A stretch of 64,000 nt of DNA from Bemisia tabaci (Eukaryota; Arthropoda; Insecta; Hemiptera; Aleyrodidae), in contig NC_092801.1 of assembly GCF_918797505.1 (NCBI RefSeq), positions 3,348,001 to 3,412,000 of the forward strand. The letters are read 5' to 3'. Shown here one piece after another: positions 11,609-21,720 of this stretch. Both the position numbers and the translations under genes were made by a program. Within the stretch, counting starts at the first letter, position 1, and each line of letters opens with the position of its first letter. Under the pieces are notes generated by a model that was given only the letters and a program-made list of their open reading frames with translations, had not been told where the DNA came from and did not search any database.

Positions 11609-11743
11609 TTGCATTTTGCAATAAGGAACCACTATCTCTGGCCTTTCCAGAAAAGCACCTTTCTGCATAGGGAAACCAGTGGCATATATGCTGTTTATGA
11701 AATGAGCCAGAAATAGTGGTTCCTTATTGCAAAATGTGGTCCA
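11609..11743. mobile_element. Diverged M1 MITE
   Basis: TTGCATTTTGCAATAAGGAACCACTAT and its complement at the right frame a 135-bp hairpin. It keeps the M1 core words (GCATAGGGAAACCAGTGGCATA) but carries its own subterminal sequence. It directly abuts the M3 element at 11750. Confidence 0.72.
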
Positions 11744-11749
11744 ACTAGT

Positions 11750-12002
11750 CTGCCGTGCTAAGGAAGAACGCTGTATGAACATTCGAGAGTTGCCGAATTT
11801 CCTTCGATAAAACGTTTATTTTTGAGGGAAGTTATCGATATTTTCCCTTGAAATTTTCAGGAACTTTAGGCGAAATCGCGAACAAAATAATCTGAAATAC
11901 TGGATGGAAAATATTCAAATGTTTACAAGAAAATTCGTGTTTTATCGAAGGTAATTCGGCTACGCCTGATGGCTCATACGGCGTTCTTCCTTAGCACGGC
12001 AG
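11750..12002. mobile_element. MITE, CTGCCGTGCTAAGGAAGAAC family (M3)
   Basis: The termini CTGCCGTGCTAAGGAAGAACG and CGTTCTTCCTTAGCACGGCAG are perfect complements. The interior keeps TTCGAGAGTTGCCGAATTTCCTTCG at the left. Flanking tetranucleotides are TAGT and TATT, so the 4-bp target duplication seen in other copies is imperfect here. Confidence 0.85.
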
Positions 12003-12109
12003 TATTAATGTGGTTGCTTAAGTTAATTCCGTGATAGAAAGTGACGACGCATAAGTAACGCCTTCATTGTGTAAAGATGCTTCCAAAGGTAGCCTTAGAG
12101 TCGGAATAG

Positions 12110-12250
12110 TTGGACTGCATTTTGCAATTTGGAACTATAAATTCTGGCTCATCTGAAAAAACACGTATGTGCATAGGGGAACTAATGGCACATACGTTGT
12201 CTTTAAACCGGGCCAGAATTTATAGTTCCTAATTGCAAAATGTAGTCCAG
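12110..12250. mobile_element. M1 MITE
   Basis: TTGGACTGCATTTTGCAATT opens the element and AATTGCAAAATGTAGTCCA closes it. It is close to the copy at 6645-6784, including the CTCATCTGAAAAA and GGCACATACGTTGT blocks. Confidence 0.88.
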
Positions 12251-12822
12251 TTGTAACCTTTAGGAACCTGATCTGAGTGTGAGGTTTCAAAATGTGATTA
12301 TTTATTAATGAAATCGCGTTTTCGGGCCTTTAGGCAGGTCCTGTCAGGTATAATCGCTTGCGATGAAAAGTCTAAAAACGTCTCTAAATGCACAGCTCGG
12401 GCCAGCATACATAATTTCACGTGGTCAGCACAGTTTTCTTCAAAAAATTTCCCGCATTCTCTTTTTTATACTTCAATGTAGCCACATTCGCAACCATGAT
12501 CTGTCGTCCCTATTGTGAATCGCGTTTTTGCCGATCGAAGTGGCACGTGAAGCATATGTGCGTGCCGTTATATCCCTAAAAATTTGTCCACGGACACAAT
12601 TTATGCGTGATTAGCACAGGTTTTCTCCAAACGTTTTACAATCCCTTGTCCCTAAGCAACATCGTCGTATTCGCAGCTGTATTTTTGTAAGTCGTATTCA
12701 GCGCAAATTGCGTTTTTCGCCGATTAAAGTCGCAGGCAAAGAAGAAATGTGCGCCACTGACGATCTGAAAATCTCTGGTTTGGTTCAGCATGAGCTAAGT
12801 TTTAAATAACAAGGTCCTAATA
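12251..12822. other. Unassigned spacer
   Basis: Contains two similar CGCGTTTTTGCCGATCGAAGT / GCGTTTTTCGCCGATTAAAGT phrases about 190 bp apart (12530 and 12712), a weak internal repeat. No gene seen. Confidence 0.45.
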
Positions 12823-13067
12823 CGGTCGTGCTGCGAAAGAACGCCGCATGAACATTCGACAGTTGCCAAATTTCCTTCAATAAAATGTTCATATTTGAGG
12901 AGAGTTACGAATATTTTCTCTTGAAATTTTAAGGGACTCCAGGTGAAATCTCGAATAAAATTATCTGAAAAATTGGAGGGGAAATATTCATGAGTTTACC
13001 AGGAAATTCGTGTTTTATCTGAGAAAATTTGGCAACGCCTGGACAGCGTTTTTCCTTAGCACGGCAG
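12823..13067. mobile_element. M3 MITE with 4-bp target duplication AATA
   Basis: Left end CGGTCGTGCTGCGAAAGAACGCCG and right end CCTTAGCACGGCAG; the left terminus has mutated. Direct repeats AATA flank it at 12819-12822 and 13068-13071. Confidence 0.85.
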
Positions 13068-13512
13068 AATACATCGAGCGACTCGCATTTTTCGGTGTAC
13101 GCCAACTTTTCTGTCCCGCGTTAAAATCTCTCGAGTATTCCTGCATTTTTATCCTTGAAAAAACTTGGATTTAAGTTAAAGCTGTAAGTATGCTGAATTC
13201 AAGGATATAGTCAGTTTCTTTTTCTATCAGCATTCTTCAGCATTTCTTCAGCATTCTTGGCGGGAAAATTGAGAGGATACCCTCCTAGATAAACGTCGTA
13301 TTTTTTTCAAGAAATGACGATTGTTTCAGATATTAGAATCGTTACTTCACGTTTTTTGATAAACAGCTCACCGTGTAATCTTCCATCTACTAATATAAAG
13401 CTCGAAAAGAATAACTTTGAAGTTGGCAAAGTTGCCGCCCAAAAACGGGGTCGTAAATATTTATAGAGGGAAAACTGCTATTCATGCGTAAAATTACATT
13501 TGAATGCTCACA
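13068..13512. other. Unassigned spacer
   Basis: AT-rich, with a CAGCATTCTTCAGCATTTCTTCAGCATTC triplet repeat at about 13228-13257. No gene supported. Confidence 0.45.
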
Positions 13513-13767
13513 TCGTCACCTTCCAGGCAAAGTATCACAAGCGCCATGCGACGTTTAAAAATTTCCGCCGCCGTTTTATTTCTTTACTGAGAAATTGTTG
13601 GTTGAATCTGTTTGGAAATTTCACTAAATTTTATCGGCAGCACAAAGAAAATTCGGTGAAATTTTCGGACAGCTTCGTTGAACAATTTCTCTGTAAAAAA
13701 ACAAAATGGCGGCGGAAATTTTTAAACGTCGCATGGCGCTTGTGATACTTTGCCTGGAAGGTGACGA
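13513..13767. mobile_element. MITE, TCGTCACCTTCCAGGCAAAG family (M10)
   Basis: The 255-bp element has arms of about 100 bp that are almost perfectly complementary, from TCGTCACCTTCCAGGCAAAG to CTTTGCCTGGAAGGTGACGA. A nearly identical copy is at 15128-15383, so transposition was recent. CA flanks the element on both sides in both copies. A 23-bp M3 right end (CTTTAGCACGGCAG) follows at 13772-13794. Short frames that cross it are artefacts. Confidence 0.88.
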
Positions 13768-13821
13768 CATACAGCGTTCCTCTTTAGCACGGCAGAACCG
13801 CATGAGCACTGCACCTTTTTT

Positions 13822-13955
13822 GCTCATGTCTATTTTCTCTTCCTTTGTACCTCCTTTCGTTCCTTTTTGCCATCGTTTTTTTTCTCGTTTTCCTCCCTTT
13901 CTCCCATATTTTCTTCCACTTTTTCCTTTCCTCTCCCCCCCTGTTTCTCCCCACA
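13822..13955. repeat. Polypyrimidine tract
   Basis: About 130 bp of almost pure C and T (CTCTTCC, TTTCTCCC and similar) on the plus strand. Low-complexity; the long minus-strand lysine/glycine frame through it is a composition artefact. Confidence 0.7.
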
Positions 13956-14049
13956 ACGCTGAAAAATCTTATCAATTTCTCTAGGGGTGCCTTCTAATCC
14001 GTCACGACCTCCGACCAGTACTGCATGAACTCATGATCCGCCTCGAGAC

Positions 14050-14212
14050 CAGTGGCGTGGCGTGGATAATCGATTATCGATATCTCGCCATTTGAAACTA
14101 TGGTAAAGAATCGATTACTGAGGTGCTCGCTGCGAAACCCTGATAATCGATCTTTTTTCATAGGTTTAAATGGCATAACAATCGATATATCGCAATTCAC
14201 GCCACGCCACTG
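14050..14212. mobile_element. Complete M8 MITE with 8-bp target duplication (hAT-like)
   Basis: The 163-bp element runs from CAGTGGCGTGGCG to CGCCACGCCACTG. Perfect 8-bp direct repeats CTCGAGAC flank it at 14042-14049 and 14213-14220. An 8-bp duplication with a CAGTGGCG terminus is characteristic of the hAT superfamily. This copy defines the family borders for the partial copies in the window. Confidence 0.92.
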
Positions 14213-14220
14213 CTCGAGAC

Positions 14221-15127
14221 GTGCCATGGCCTCCGCCAGAATGACCTCCGAGGTAACCGTCCATGATGGAGCCCCAAAAATTAAGGCCACCGCCTTAGAC
14301 TGATTCAGTGGCTACGTCATGATTCAAATGTAAACAAACACACAACCTTGTTTCTGATTCGCGATCTTCGTGCCATGGTGTTAAAATGCGTCCAAATGTT
14401 TCTTGCAATCAAATGACTCGTGTTTAACGAGCCTTAAATTAATTTATGACCGCGGTCAATGACAAAATTTTTATATATCGACACAATCAACTCACGAAGA
14501 ATTCGTGAATGAGCTTATGTTAGTTTGTTTTGGTTTGAACCAAGAGTTCGATATTACATCGAATGATGGAGTCACGAAATCAGTCTATTACCATGACAGC
14601 ATCTAAGGTCTCTCTATCTCTGAGTGCTTTTACCGTCTTGATACAATTATTCGTGCTTGACCGATGTGCGCTCTGCATAAAGACTAACATTGAAGGCGCC
14701 TTTTTTTGCCCTGCATATACTTGCCTTCATCCCGTGTGCGGCCATAAATACTAGAAAATAAATCAATAAATACCTTTGTCGCCAGTTGACGGCCATGCGG
14801 AAGAGTGTCGTTTCCTGCCTGGCTCGGGTCACCGACCGCCACAGCTGGGTGCAAAGCGAAACGAAGGATGAGATCTCAAGGCGGTTCTTCGCGTCACCAG
14901 ATGCGTTGTTAATGTCCACAACTGCCCAACGAAATTTACCCGCTGAGCGTTGAGCTCAACGCAAGCGTTGGTATGAATTCTGGTGGATTTACCCGTTTTC
15001 CAAGTTGGCTGCTCAGCAAAGTGCCCAACAGCTCAGCGAGGTTTCTGGCTGCTGTCGAGTTTGCTGGATTGTTGTTACGTCATTGTTTGCATCAATATCC
15101 GCCATTTTTCCGCACTTCTTCGCCACA
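14221..15127. other. Region without a supported gene
   Basis: A short plus-strand frame at 14563-14754 encodes an I-Q-L-F-V-L-D peptide similar to one encoded on the minus strand at 7181-7474. I cannot tell whether this is an exon or a repeat. The rest shows nothing recognisable. Confidence 0.4.
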
Positions 15128-15383
15128 TCGTCACCTTCCAGGCAAAGTATCACAAGCGCCATTCGACGTTTAAAAATTTCCGCCGCCATTTTATTTCTTT
15201 ACTGAGAAATTGTTGGTTGAATCTGTTTGGAAATTTCACTAAATTTTATCGGCAGCACAAAGAAAATTCAGTGAAATTTTCGGACAGCTTCGTTGAACAA
15301 TTTCTCTGTAAAAAAAATAAAATGGCGGCGGAAATTTTTAAACGTCGCATGGCGCTTGTGATACTTTGCCTGGAAGGTGACGA
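15128..15383. mobile_element. M10 MITE, young copy
   Basis: Nearly identical to 13513-13767, with TCGTCACCTTCCAGGCAAAG and its complement as termini and the same CA on both flanks. Confidence 0.88.
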
Positions 15384-15768
15384 CATGCTCTTCATCAGGC
15401 TGACTTGCAATTGCTTATAGTCGTTGCACCGCGTCAATTTCGTAATAATGTGGGTGTTATCAAGATTTAAATGTTAAAAATCTTAAATTTCAATGATACC
15501 TAACCTCAAAATCCGCAGAATCCAACGGGAATTTAAGAAGGACACCTCGATTTTCTTCCGTCTGTTGAGCTGACATCGTCGTCGAGATGACGTCAATCCT
15601 GCTAAGATTCGGCCATTTTTGTTGGGCAGCAAAAGTGATTTAACAACGCACCTATTCTGCGATCCCTCGTTTGCGCGGCGTTTGAGTCTGTGGATGGCGT
15701 CTCTGCTGAAATGGAAAATCTTCTCCCTGAAGGGTGCGTCGCTGTTGGAAGTGACGGTGGGGCCGCCC
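15384..15768. other. GC-richer unassigned stretch, possible promoter or first exon
   Basis: From about 15540 the sequence is richer in CpG than its surroundings (TCGTCGTCGAGATGACGTC, TTTGCGCGGCG). A plus-strand frame contains ATG GAA AAT CTT CTC CCT GAA followed by a possible donor GGTGCG. A truncated M13 MITE interrupts it at 15769. This may be a broken 5' exon, but nothing downstream confirms it. Confidence 0.3.
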
Positions 15769-15848
15769 CAAGGCGGATAGAGAATGGTGGTCGCATTTCG
15801 TACCCTTTGGACGTCACACGGTATCGGGTACATGGGCCAGTGGCCCAG
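15769..15848. mobile_element. Half copy of the M13 MITE
   Basis: CAAGGCGGATAGAGAATGGT onward matches one arm of the complete element at 19518-19719, ending at GGGTACATGGGCCAG. The other arm is absent, and an M9 fragment follows immediately. Confidence 0.8.
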
Positions 15849-15943
15849 TGGAAAACCAGTGGCACCATCGTGTTTCTCGCGAACTTTTACATAAGAATCA
15901 ATAGTTAAATCGCAAATTCCTCACACATGCAACATCTCCATTG
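15849..15943. mobile_element. Half copy of the M9 MITE
   Basis: From GGAAAACCAGTGGCACCATC to GCAACATCTCCATTG this equals the right arm of the elements at 49088-49351 and 62942-63447. It ends in the family terminus CATCTCCATTG. Confidence 0.8.
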
Positions 15944-16870
15944 TGACCAGTTTTTTTAAACGGGACCTTATCTTCAGGGAGCGAATAGTCCAGGAGAGCC
16001 TAATTTAAGGGGGAAATGTCGAAATTGAGGATTACGTCGCGGTTGCTATGCCCGGAAATAAAATCCGATTTGTTATTTCAAGAATGTCTGCGTTACCTTT
16101 GGAAATGTATTTAACCGCAAGAAACATCCATATGAAACTGATTCGATCTTTTTGCATCTGAAAGAACTGGGATTATTTCTTATCCAGGTGTCTTGTGCAG
16201 GGATTGCTTCAAATTGTTTTTCATTGCTGAAGCCAAAATTTACCTCGGTATTCTCTACTTTTCCACCGATTTTCCGGAACCTCAAACTGCCTAAAAGACA
16301 AAATTGTGTTCGTTTTAATTTGGGGAATTGGATTTTCCAAAAAATTGATACTTGATACTTGATGGTGGAAAGGAGATACGGTCATTTTTCGCTTCAGCTC
16401 CGAAATATTGATGGGAGTAACTCTATTAGACACTTGAATGAAACGGTTTCTCCGTTCTCTTACACGCTAAACGATCGGGGATCAGTTTTAGATGGGAGTT
16501 CCTTACAGCTTCTCATCGTTCTATCTTTGGACATGCGATGTACACCCGGAAATTGAAGCGGTGATTCTGAAGCACAATACAATCGGAACACGTGTTCTCT
16601 GGTGTTCTCTAGTTGCACCGTCCGTCGTCATAAAGTAGCGACCGTGACATTTATATATCGTCATAGATGTCGTCAATTTTACGCAACGTCAGTACCTACG
16701 CGGTACGCCCTCATAGCATACGAAAAACAAGTTTTATTTATTTATTTATTTATTTTAAAGAAATATTTCACTTTGATCTGTAAAAAACACATTCCTAGTA
16801 AATGAATGAGACAATGCTCTTAAGCAATTTTAGGGAACGATTTTGGGTTTCATGGTTTTTCTAACCTTTT
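15944..16870. other. Region without a supported gene
   Basis: No domain, RNA gene or repeat border recognised. A TTTA microsatellite lies at 16735-16757. Confidence 0.45.
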
Positions 16871-17356
16871 AAGCGCTCAGCCGATAGGCAGCGCTTTTTG
16901 ATTTCGACTTGACTCTGAGTACTAGTATACTAGTGCTAATGCGTTTAAATGGCGCACCAGCTCATCGATGTGTAGGCTTTTTGGGGGGGTCCATTTTTAA
17001 AATAAATAAAGCTGTGAAAACTGTATTTTATGCTTTTAACGTAATGCGTAGGTAGTTTCGATCGTTTGTCTATAAGAAAATTTCTTAGCGGTAGAGTAAT
17101 TCTTATCGAAATTGATCGTTGAACTCAAATGAAGCCTAAAAAAAACGCGCCTGATGAGCTCAACGGTGAGCTCATTTTCGGGAAACAAAAATACGCGTTT
17201 ACGGTTTCCTTGGTAACCTTTGTTTGCTATCAGCTGATGTTTTATCTCCATTTCCCAGCCAAGTCGACGGAGTTTATACGTCCTTTCTTCATTAAATACA
17301 TTTACTAACACCTAAGCGCTTTTCTAATACGACAGTATTAGAACTTTCCCGCTTGT
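16871..17356. mobile_element. 480-bp dispersed element (AAGCGCTCAG family), copy 1
   Basis: Almost identical to 46103-46606. Short inverted words AAGCGCTCAG (left) and CTAAGCGCTT (near the right end, 17310) suggest inverted-repeat ends. The second copy sits inside an SD2 paralogue whose uninterrupted version is at about 35890-35910, which shows it is a discrete insertion there. No ORF of note. Confidence 0.72.
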
Positions 17357-17519
17357 TTTAGATTTTAAAATATGCCTCCAATAATTTGACCCAAAAATAA
17401 GAAATATTTTTCCTTAACAGGTTTTCCTTATGTTTTGAGAGTTGTTCAGCAGCGACGCGACAGTAGATGGCACGAGGATCACAGTTTTGTGTCATGCCTC
17501 GGGTCATTCTCATGACAGC

Positions 17520-17820
17520 ACTTTCATGCCGTCTTGGATTTTGCGGCATGTTAAGTTGGGTTCACCGATGAGTGTGATTTGCTGATGAGGTCTAAAAAGA
17601 CCGGAAGCGGTATAGATCTCTCGCCGTGACTCCAACTTAATATTCCAATGCAAACTACCTCAGCTGAACAACCCCCCCCCCCCCCCGCCCCCTCAGTTTG
17701 AACTGGTACTCATTAGTGTTAAAAAGATTTATTTTTGACTCTAATAACAATTTTTGGAACTTCTTGGCTTTTATTTCCCGCGAAATTGTGTGGACCCGGC
17801 ATGATTTTTCCACCTTGTTA
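17520..17820. mobile_element. Arm of the M11/X element upstream of gene A
   Basis: The reverse complement of 50629-50935 matches here over about 300 bp. It starts at ATGCCGTCTTGGATTTTGCG, includes GACCGGAAGCGGTATAGATC, and ends in TTTGGAACTTCTTGGCTTT and the CGCGAAATTGTGTGGACCC terminus. It supplies the DNA just before the splice acceptor of zinc-finger gene A. A 16-base C run lies inside. Confidence 0.75.
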
Positions 17821-17854
17821 CAAATCTTGAAATTTATTCTGTTCAGGATTTTGA

Positions 17855-19618
17855 ATGGAGAATGCCGAAGTTCAAAATCTAACGGAAAGAGCACTCAGCA
17901 TACCTGAAGACTACAATCCAGTAGTTCCACCGAACAATAGAAGAGGATCCTCAGGGAGACGTGTCCAGGTTGATTCCATGAGCTGTTCAATGCAGGCTGT
18001 ACCTGTAGCGTGCACCAGCTCGGAGTATAGCGGTATGTCTGGCAACCCATCTTCCCAATCTGTAGAAAGTCGCCTTGAAGATTCCAACTATACCCGACTT
18101 GCATCAATAGAAGAGACCCAAGAAACCTCGGTCTCGTCCATCTTCGATTCTCCCTCCGCTCTTCCCCCCAAAATCGAATGCGAGGATGAAAAAGTTGATG
18201 CAAGTTGGACTAACCAGCTACACACAAGTATTGACATTAAGAGTGAACCCACTCCCCAGACGGATGAGTCAGAACTCAGGTTGGGACAAGGAGGAGCAGA
18301 ACACGATTTGGAGAATGATATTCGTGATTTTGTCCCCATAACAGCGCGAGTGAAGAGGGAGATCATGAGCTCTCCACTTCCCGACCAATGTAATGAAAAT
18401 GGGCTTGACCTATCTCTCACGAATATCGAAATTAAGAGGGAACCCTCTACCCAAGCAATCGAATCGGAATCAAAGTCAGTCGAACATATTAGAACGCAAG
18501 CTGGTGAGATATCATTCACATGCGGCGAGTGTTCGAGCCTTTTTTCTTCTAAAAGCGCTTTAACTACACACATGCAAACGCACACTGGCGAGGAACCATT
18601 CAGGTGCAGTCATTGCTCCTCCCAATTCAGTATAAAAGGCAATTTGGCGAGACACATGCGAACGCATATTGGTGAGAAACCATTCAGTTGCAGTCATTGC
18701 ACGGCATGCTTTGCTCAGAAACGGGCTTTAACGGACCATGTTCGCACGCACACTGGTGAGAAACCATTCAGTTGCAGTCATTGCTCGGCCTCATTTAATA
18801 AGAAAAGTAATTTGAAAACACACATGCGGACGCATACTGGAGAGAAACCATTCAGTTGCAGTCATTGCTCCGCATCCTTTGCTTACAGGCATTCTTTAAC
18901 GAACCATGTTCGAACGCATACTGGTGAGAAACCATTCAGTTGCAGTCATTGCACGGCAAGCTTTTCTCAGGTAAAGTATTTGACGGAACATGTTCGCACG
19001 CATACTGGTGAGAAACCATTCAGTTGCAGTCATTGCACGGCATTCTTCGCTCAAAAACAGTATTTGAAGGCACACATTCGCACGCATACTGGAGAGAAAC
19101 CATATAGTTGCAGTCATTGCTCCTCCTCGTTCCGTAGTAAACCAAATTTGAATGTACACATGCGAACGCACACCGGCGAGAAACCATTCATTTGCAGTCA
19201 TTGCCCCTCCTCGTTCCGTAGGAAAGATAATTTGAAGGTACACATGCGGACGCATACTGGTGAGAAACCATTCAGTTGCAGTCATTGCACTGCAAGCTTC
19301 GCTCACAAACAGCATTTAACAGTACACATGCGGACGCATACTGGTGAGAAACCATTCAGTTGCAGTCATTGCACTGCAAGCTTCGCTCACAAACAGCATT
19401 TAACAGTACATGTTCGCACGCATACTGGTGAGAAACCATTCAGTTGCAGTCATTGCTCGGCATGCTTTGCTCAGAAACGGTCTTTAACAAAACATGTTCG
19501 CACGCATACTGGTGAGACAAGGCGGATAAAGAATGGTGGTCGCATTTCGATTTTGGCTGCCATCTTGATGCGTTGTGACGTCAAGGGGTACGGGTTATGC
19601 CGTGCAATCCGAGGTTGA
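17855..19618 (+). CDS. C2H2 zinc-finger protein A, 12 fingers, tail cut by a MITE
   Basis: Predicted nuclear sequence-specific DNA-binding protein (587 codons). ATG 17855 is chosen because an in-frame TGA lies just before it and a consensus acceptor (TTCTGTTCAG) ends at 17846, implying a 5' non-coding exon upstream. Residues 1-220 are an acidic, serine-rich linker with psi-K-x-E tetrapeptides (I-K-S-E near 128, V-K-R-E near 166, I-K-R-E near 193) like SUMO sites. Twelve 28-residue C2H2 fingers fill about 221-556, most joined by T-G-E-K-P. Fingers 10 and 11 are identical except one M/V change. After finger 12 the frame enters the MITE at 19518 and ends with about 30 alien residues at a stop inside it. 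Paralogues B and C have 18 and 19 fingers, so this tail is truncated. DNA targets cannot be inferred; I recognise the family but no named orthologue. Confidence 0.88.
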   Translation: MENAEVQNLTERALSIPEDYNPVVPPNNRRGSSGRRVQVDSMSCSMQAVPVACTSSEYSGMSGNPSSQSVESRLEDSNYTRLASIEETQETSVSSIFDSPSALPPKIECEDEKVDASWTNQLHTSIDIKSEPTPQTDESELRLGQGGAEHDLENDIRDFVPITARVKREIMSSPLPDQCNENGLDLSLTNIEIKREPSTQAIESESKSVEHIRTQAGEISFTCGECSSLFSSKSALTTHMQTHTGEEPFRCSHCSSQFSIKGNLARHMRTHIGEKPFSCSHCTACFAQKRALTDHVRTHTGEKPFSCSHCSASFNKKSNLKTHMRTHTGEKPFSCSHCSASFAYRHSLTNHVRTHTGEKPFSCSHCTASFSQVKYLTEHVRTHTGEKPFSCSHCTAFFAQKQYLKAHIRTHTGEKPYSCSHCSSSFRSKPNLNVHMRTHTGEKPFICSHCPSSFRRKDNLKVHMRTHTGEKPFSCSHCTASFAHKQHLTVHMRTHTGEKPFSCSHCTASFAHKQHLTVHVRTHTGEKPFSCSHCSACFAQKRSLTKHVRTHTGETRRIKNGGRISILAAILMRCDVKGYGLCRAIRG

Positions 19619-19719
19619 GTCGGCCCCCCCGGCCTCGGCCAGCCCATGTACCCGATGTACCCGATACCGTGTGACGTCCAGAGGGTACGAAATGCGACCA
19701 CCATTCTTTATCCGCCTTG
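19518..19719. mobile_element. M13 MITE inserted in the finger array, 9-bp target duplication
   Basis: The 202-bp element starts CAAGGCGGATAAAGAATGGT and ends with the complement. Perfect direct repeats CTGGTGAGA lie at 19509-19517 and 19720-19728; in the paralogues this linker sequence occurs once. A 9-bp duplication is typical of Mutator-like (MULE) elements, though the superfamily is inferred from length only. It truncates protein A. Confidence 0.95.
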
Positions 19720-19977
19720 CTGGTGAGAAACCTTTAGTTGCAGTCATTGCACGGCATGCTTCGCTCAAAAACAGTCTTTGACGGCATATATTCGCACGCA
19801 TACTCGAGAGAAACCATTCAGTTGCAGTCATTGTTCGGCTTCCTTCTCCGAGAATGTCACTTTTTAGAGACATTTGCGAATGCATACTGGCGATAAACCG
19901 TAGGCTTGCAGGCACTGCTCATCCTCTTTTCGGCTGAAAAGGAATTTGACGGAGCACACTGCGATCGGAGACAAGTG
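19720..19977 (+). pseudogene. Decayed distal fingers of gene A
   Basis: Beyond the MITE the DNA still reads as fingers (TTGCAGTCATTGCACGGCATGC). However, AAACCTTTAGTTGCAG lacks one base relative to AAACCATTCAGTTGCAG, and stops follow (CACTTTTTAGAGACA, AAACCGTAGGCTTGC). The last motifs match the equally decayed 3' ends of B (26334-26580) and C (40564-40790), so that end was lost before the duplications. Confidence 0.85.
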
Positions 19978-20155
19978 ACCCTCTACTAACCTCATGGCGA
20001 CAAGTGGAAGCTTTAACTTTCGAAGATTCAACAATTCCACATGGACAATGATAAGGGAGCAACAGTCTTCATCCTAATTTCGGCCCGTGACCTGCCTGCA
20101 TGGTGGATGATGAGCTTCGGGTGACGTCATGAGCCAAACAAGTTTCCCAACTTCC

Positions 20156-20330
20156 GCCACACTGGCGAGAAACCATTCAGTTGCAGTCATTGTACGGCAT
20201 GCTTTGTTCAGAAACAGTCTTTAACGGAACATGTTTGCACGCATACTGGTTAGAAACCGTTCAGTTGCAGTCATTGCTCCTCCTCTTTCAGTGGTAAACA
20301 AAATTTCAAGATACACATGCGAACTGCGAG
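20156..20330 (+). pseudogene. Second finger fragment joined to the 3' flank of gene A
   Basis: Flanking DNA that in B and C continues as CCAAACTTCCGCCATTTTCTGC here switches at CCGCCACACTGGCGAGAAACC into finger-coding sequence. There are about two and a half fingers with a TTAGAAACC stop. The junction suggests unequal exchange between paralogues. The fragment ends at GCGAACTGCGAGG. Confidence 0.82.
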
Positions 20331-20699
20331 GAGCTTTTTAAAGAGAGGGAGGCACAGTTTTTTCTAAGAAAATTGAAAAAGTGTCTCCAGAAAAGATCTT
20401 TTTATTCCTTTAAGGAATTCTGTAGTTAACCAGTTTAAGTTTTTGTAATCTTTATGTATATACATATATGTATGATCTATATGTATAGAAACCATTAATA
20501 GTTCCATTGACACTGTATCATAGCCTTATGGCTTTATGTAGAAATAAATATTATTTTTATTATGCACTTTTCTCACAAAAATAAATCATTTGTGGATATA
20601 AACTCATTGAAAGACGTACCGTAGTCAAGTCTTTCAAAGCTAGAGCCTTTTAAAATTGCTAAAATTTGATGGTTCATAAACATTTTAAAAAGAGGTGTT
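20331..20699. other. 3' flank of gene A
   Basis: AATAAA at 20543-20548 could be a polyadenylation signal for a gene A transcript, and another lies about 35 bp on. A TATA/TGTA microsatellite is at 20455-20482. Nothing else recognised. Confidence 0.4.
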
Positions 20700-21412
20700 A
20701 AAATCATAAAAAGTTGTTAAAAATTAAAAAAGATTGTTTGGTAACGTTGTTGATTGCAACGTTTTCAAGTCCTCAAATTTCGTGCAAAGTTTTTAAAAAA
20801 ACGAAATTTTAATGGTTGAATTGAATCACCTTAAATTTCGCTTTTTGAACTTTGCCCGAAATTTGGGGACTTGATAACGCAACGTTGAACTAATATTGAA
20901 CTTACCAAGATAATGTTGACGCAAAGTAAGGGAAAATTGACCCATTTCGCGGGAAAATCGTGTGACCTTTAAAAGGACGTATTTGGGGGTCCGAAACCCC
21001 CCTTCAAATTAGTTTGAAGTAATTTCTGCGGTTTTACTGAAACAAGCTTACAATTTGGTAAATTTTCCCGTTTTATTTTTTTCTTTACGATAATTTGAAC
21101 CGGAGTTATGATTTTTTGAAAATAGGTCAAATTTGGACTTTGAACTATCATAACTCGGTCAAAAATTAAAAAATTGATCTGCGGTTTGCGCCAAAATTCT
21201 TAGTTTTTCATGCTCTTTCGAGTGAGGTATCTTAAGATAGGGATTACTATTTGAAAAAAATTTTGGGTGGGGGGACAAAAATTTTGACCCCCTAGAAGAT
21301 GGTCCCCATTAAGATAGAAACATTCCCAAAGTTTCGTTTTTCTATCTCTAACCGTTAAAAAGTTACGAGGGGGGGGGGGGGGGGGTACGGACTTTTGGGA
21401 CACCCTGTAGAT
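20700..21412. repeat. M12 dispersed repeat, copy 1
   Basis: Matches 22530-23160 in blocks such as CCGAAATTTGGGGACTTG, TTTCCCGTTTTATTTTTTTC and GGTTTGCGCCAAAATTCTTAG. It ends in an 18-base G run and GGGACACCCTGTAG; the second copy ends CTCACCCTGTA. A 3'-end fragment of a similar repeat is at 32700-32786. No coding frame. Confidence 0.75.
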
Positions 21413-21577
21413 GGTGGGCAAACAAGTGATGGAACGATAATTCGCAAGGATCTTTGTGTCTTCATCTTTTGGTTTAATGAACGTCCTTCCATCCGAAATG
21501 CGTATTATTCTTGTTAAACTAGTTTTGGAATTAGGATGAGATTTCTCTATCGTAATTGATAAGGCAATGTCTAATAT

Positions 21578-21720
21578 TTGGAATGCATTTTGTAATCAGG
21601 AATTACAGCGTTTGGCTCACCTATGATAACACCGATTTGATAGAGGAACCAATGGTTCATAAATAGTTGTTTCTAAACTGAGCCCGGAATTTTAGTTTTG
21701 AATTGCAAAATTTAGTCCAA
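21578..21720. mobile_element. Diverged M1 MITE (block copy)
   Basis: TTGGAATGCATTTTGTAATC to AATTGCAAAATTTAGTCCAA. Orthologous positions in the B and C blocks hold the same element (27572-27715, 41772-41915), so it predates the block duplications. Confidence 0.75.

Noticed and set aside
13624..13984. Lysine/glycine-rich minus-strand ORF and its plus-strand partner
   Set aside because: They arise from the polypyrimidine tract and the M10 MITE; amino acid composition follows base composition.
15690..15908. First exon of a gene starting M-E-N-L-L-P-E
   Set aside because: The frame runs straight into a truncated MITE and no downstream exon could be joined; left as a possibility only.
18088..19315. 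Minus-strand ORFs across zinc-finger genes (also at 24197-25118, 38343-39029, 39499-40551)
   Set aside because: They are antisense shadows of the finger repeat; the plus-strand frame carries the cysteines and histidines.
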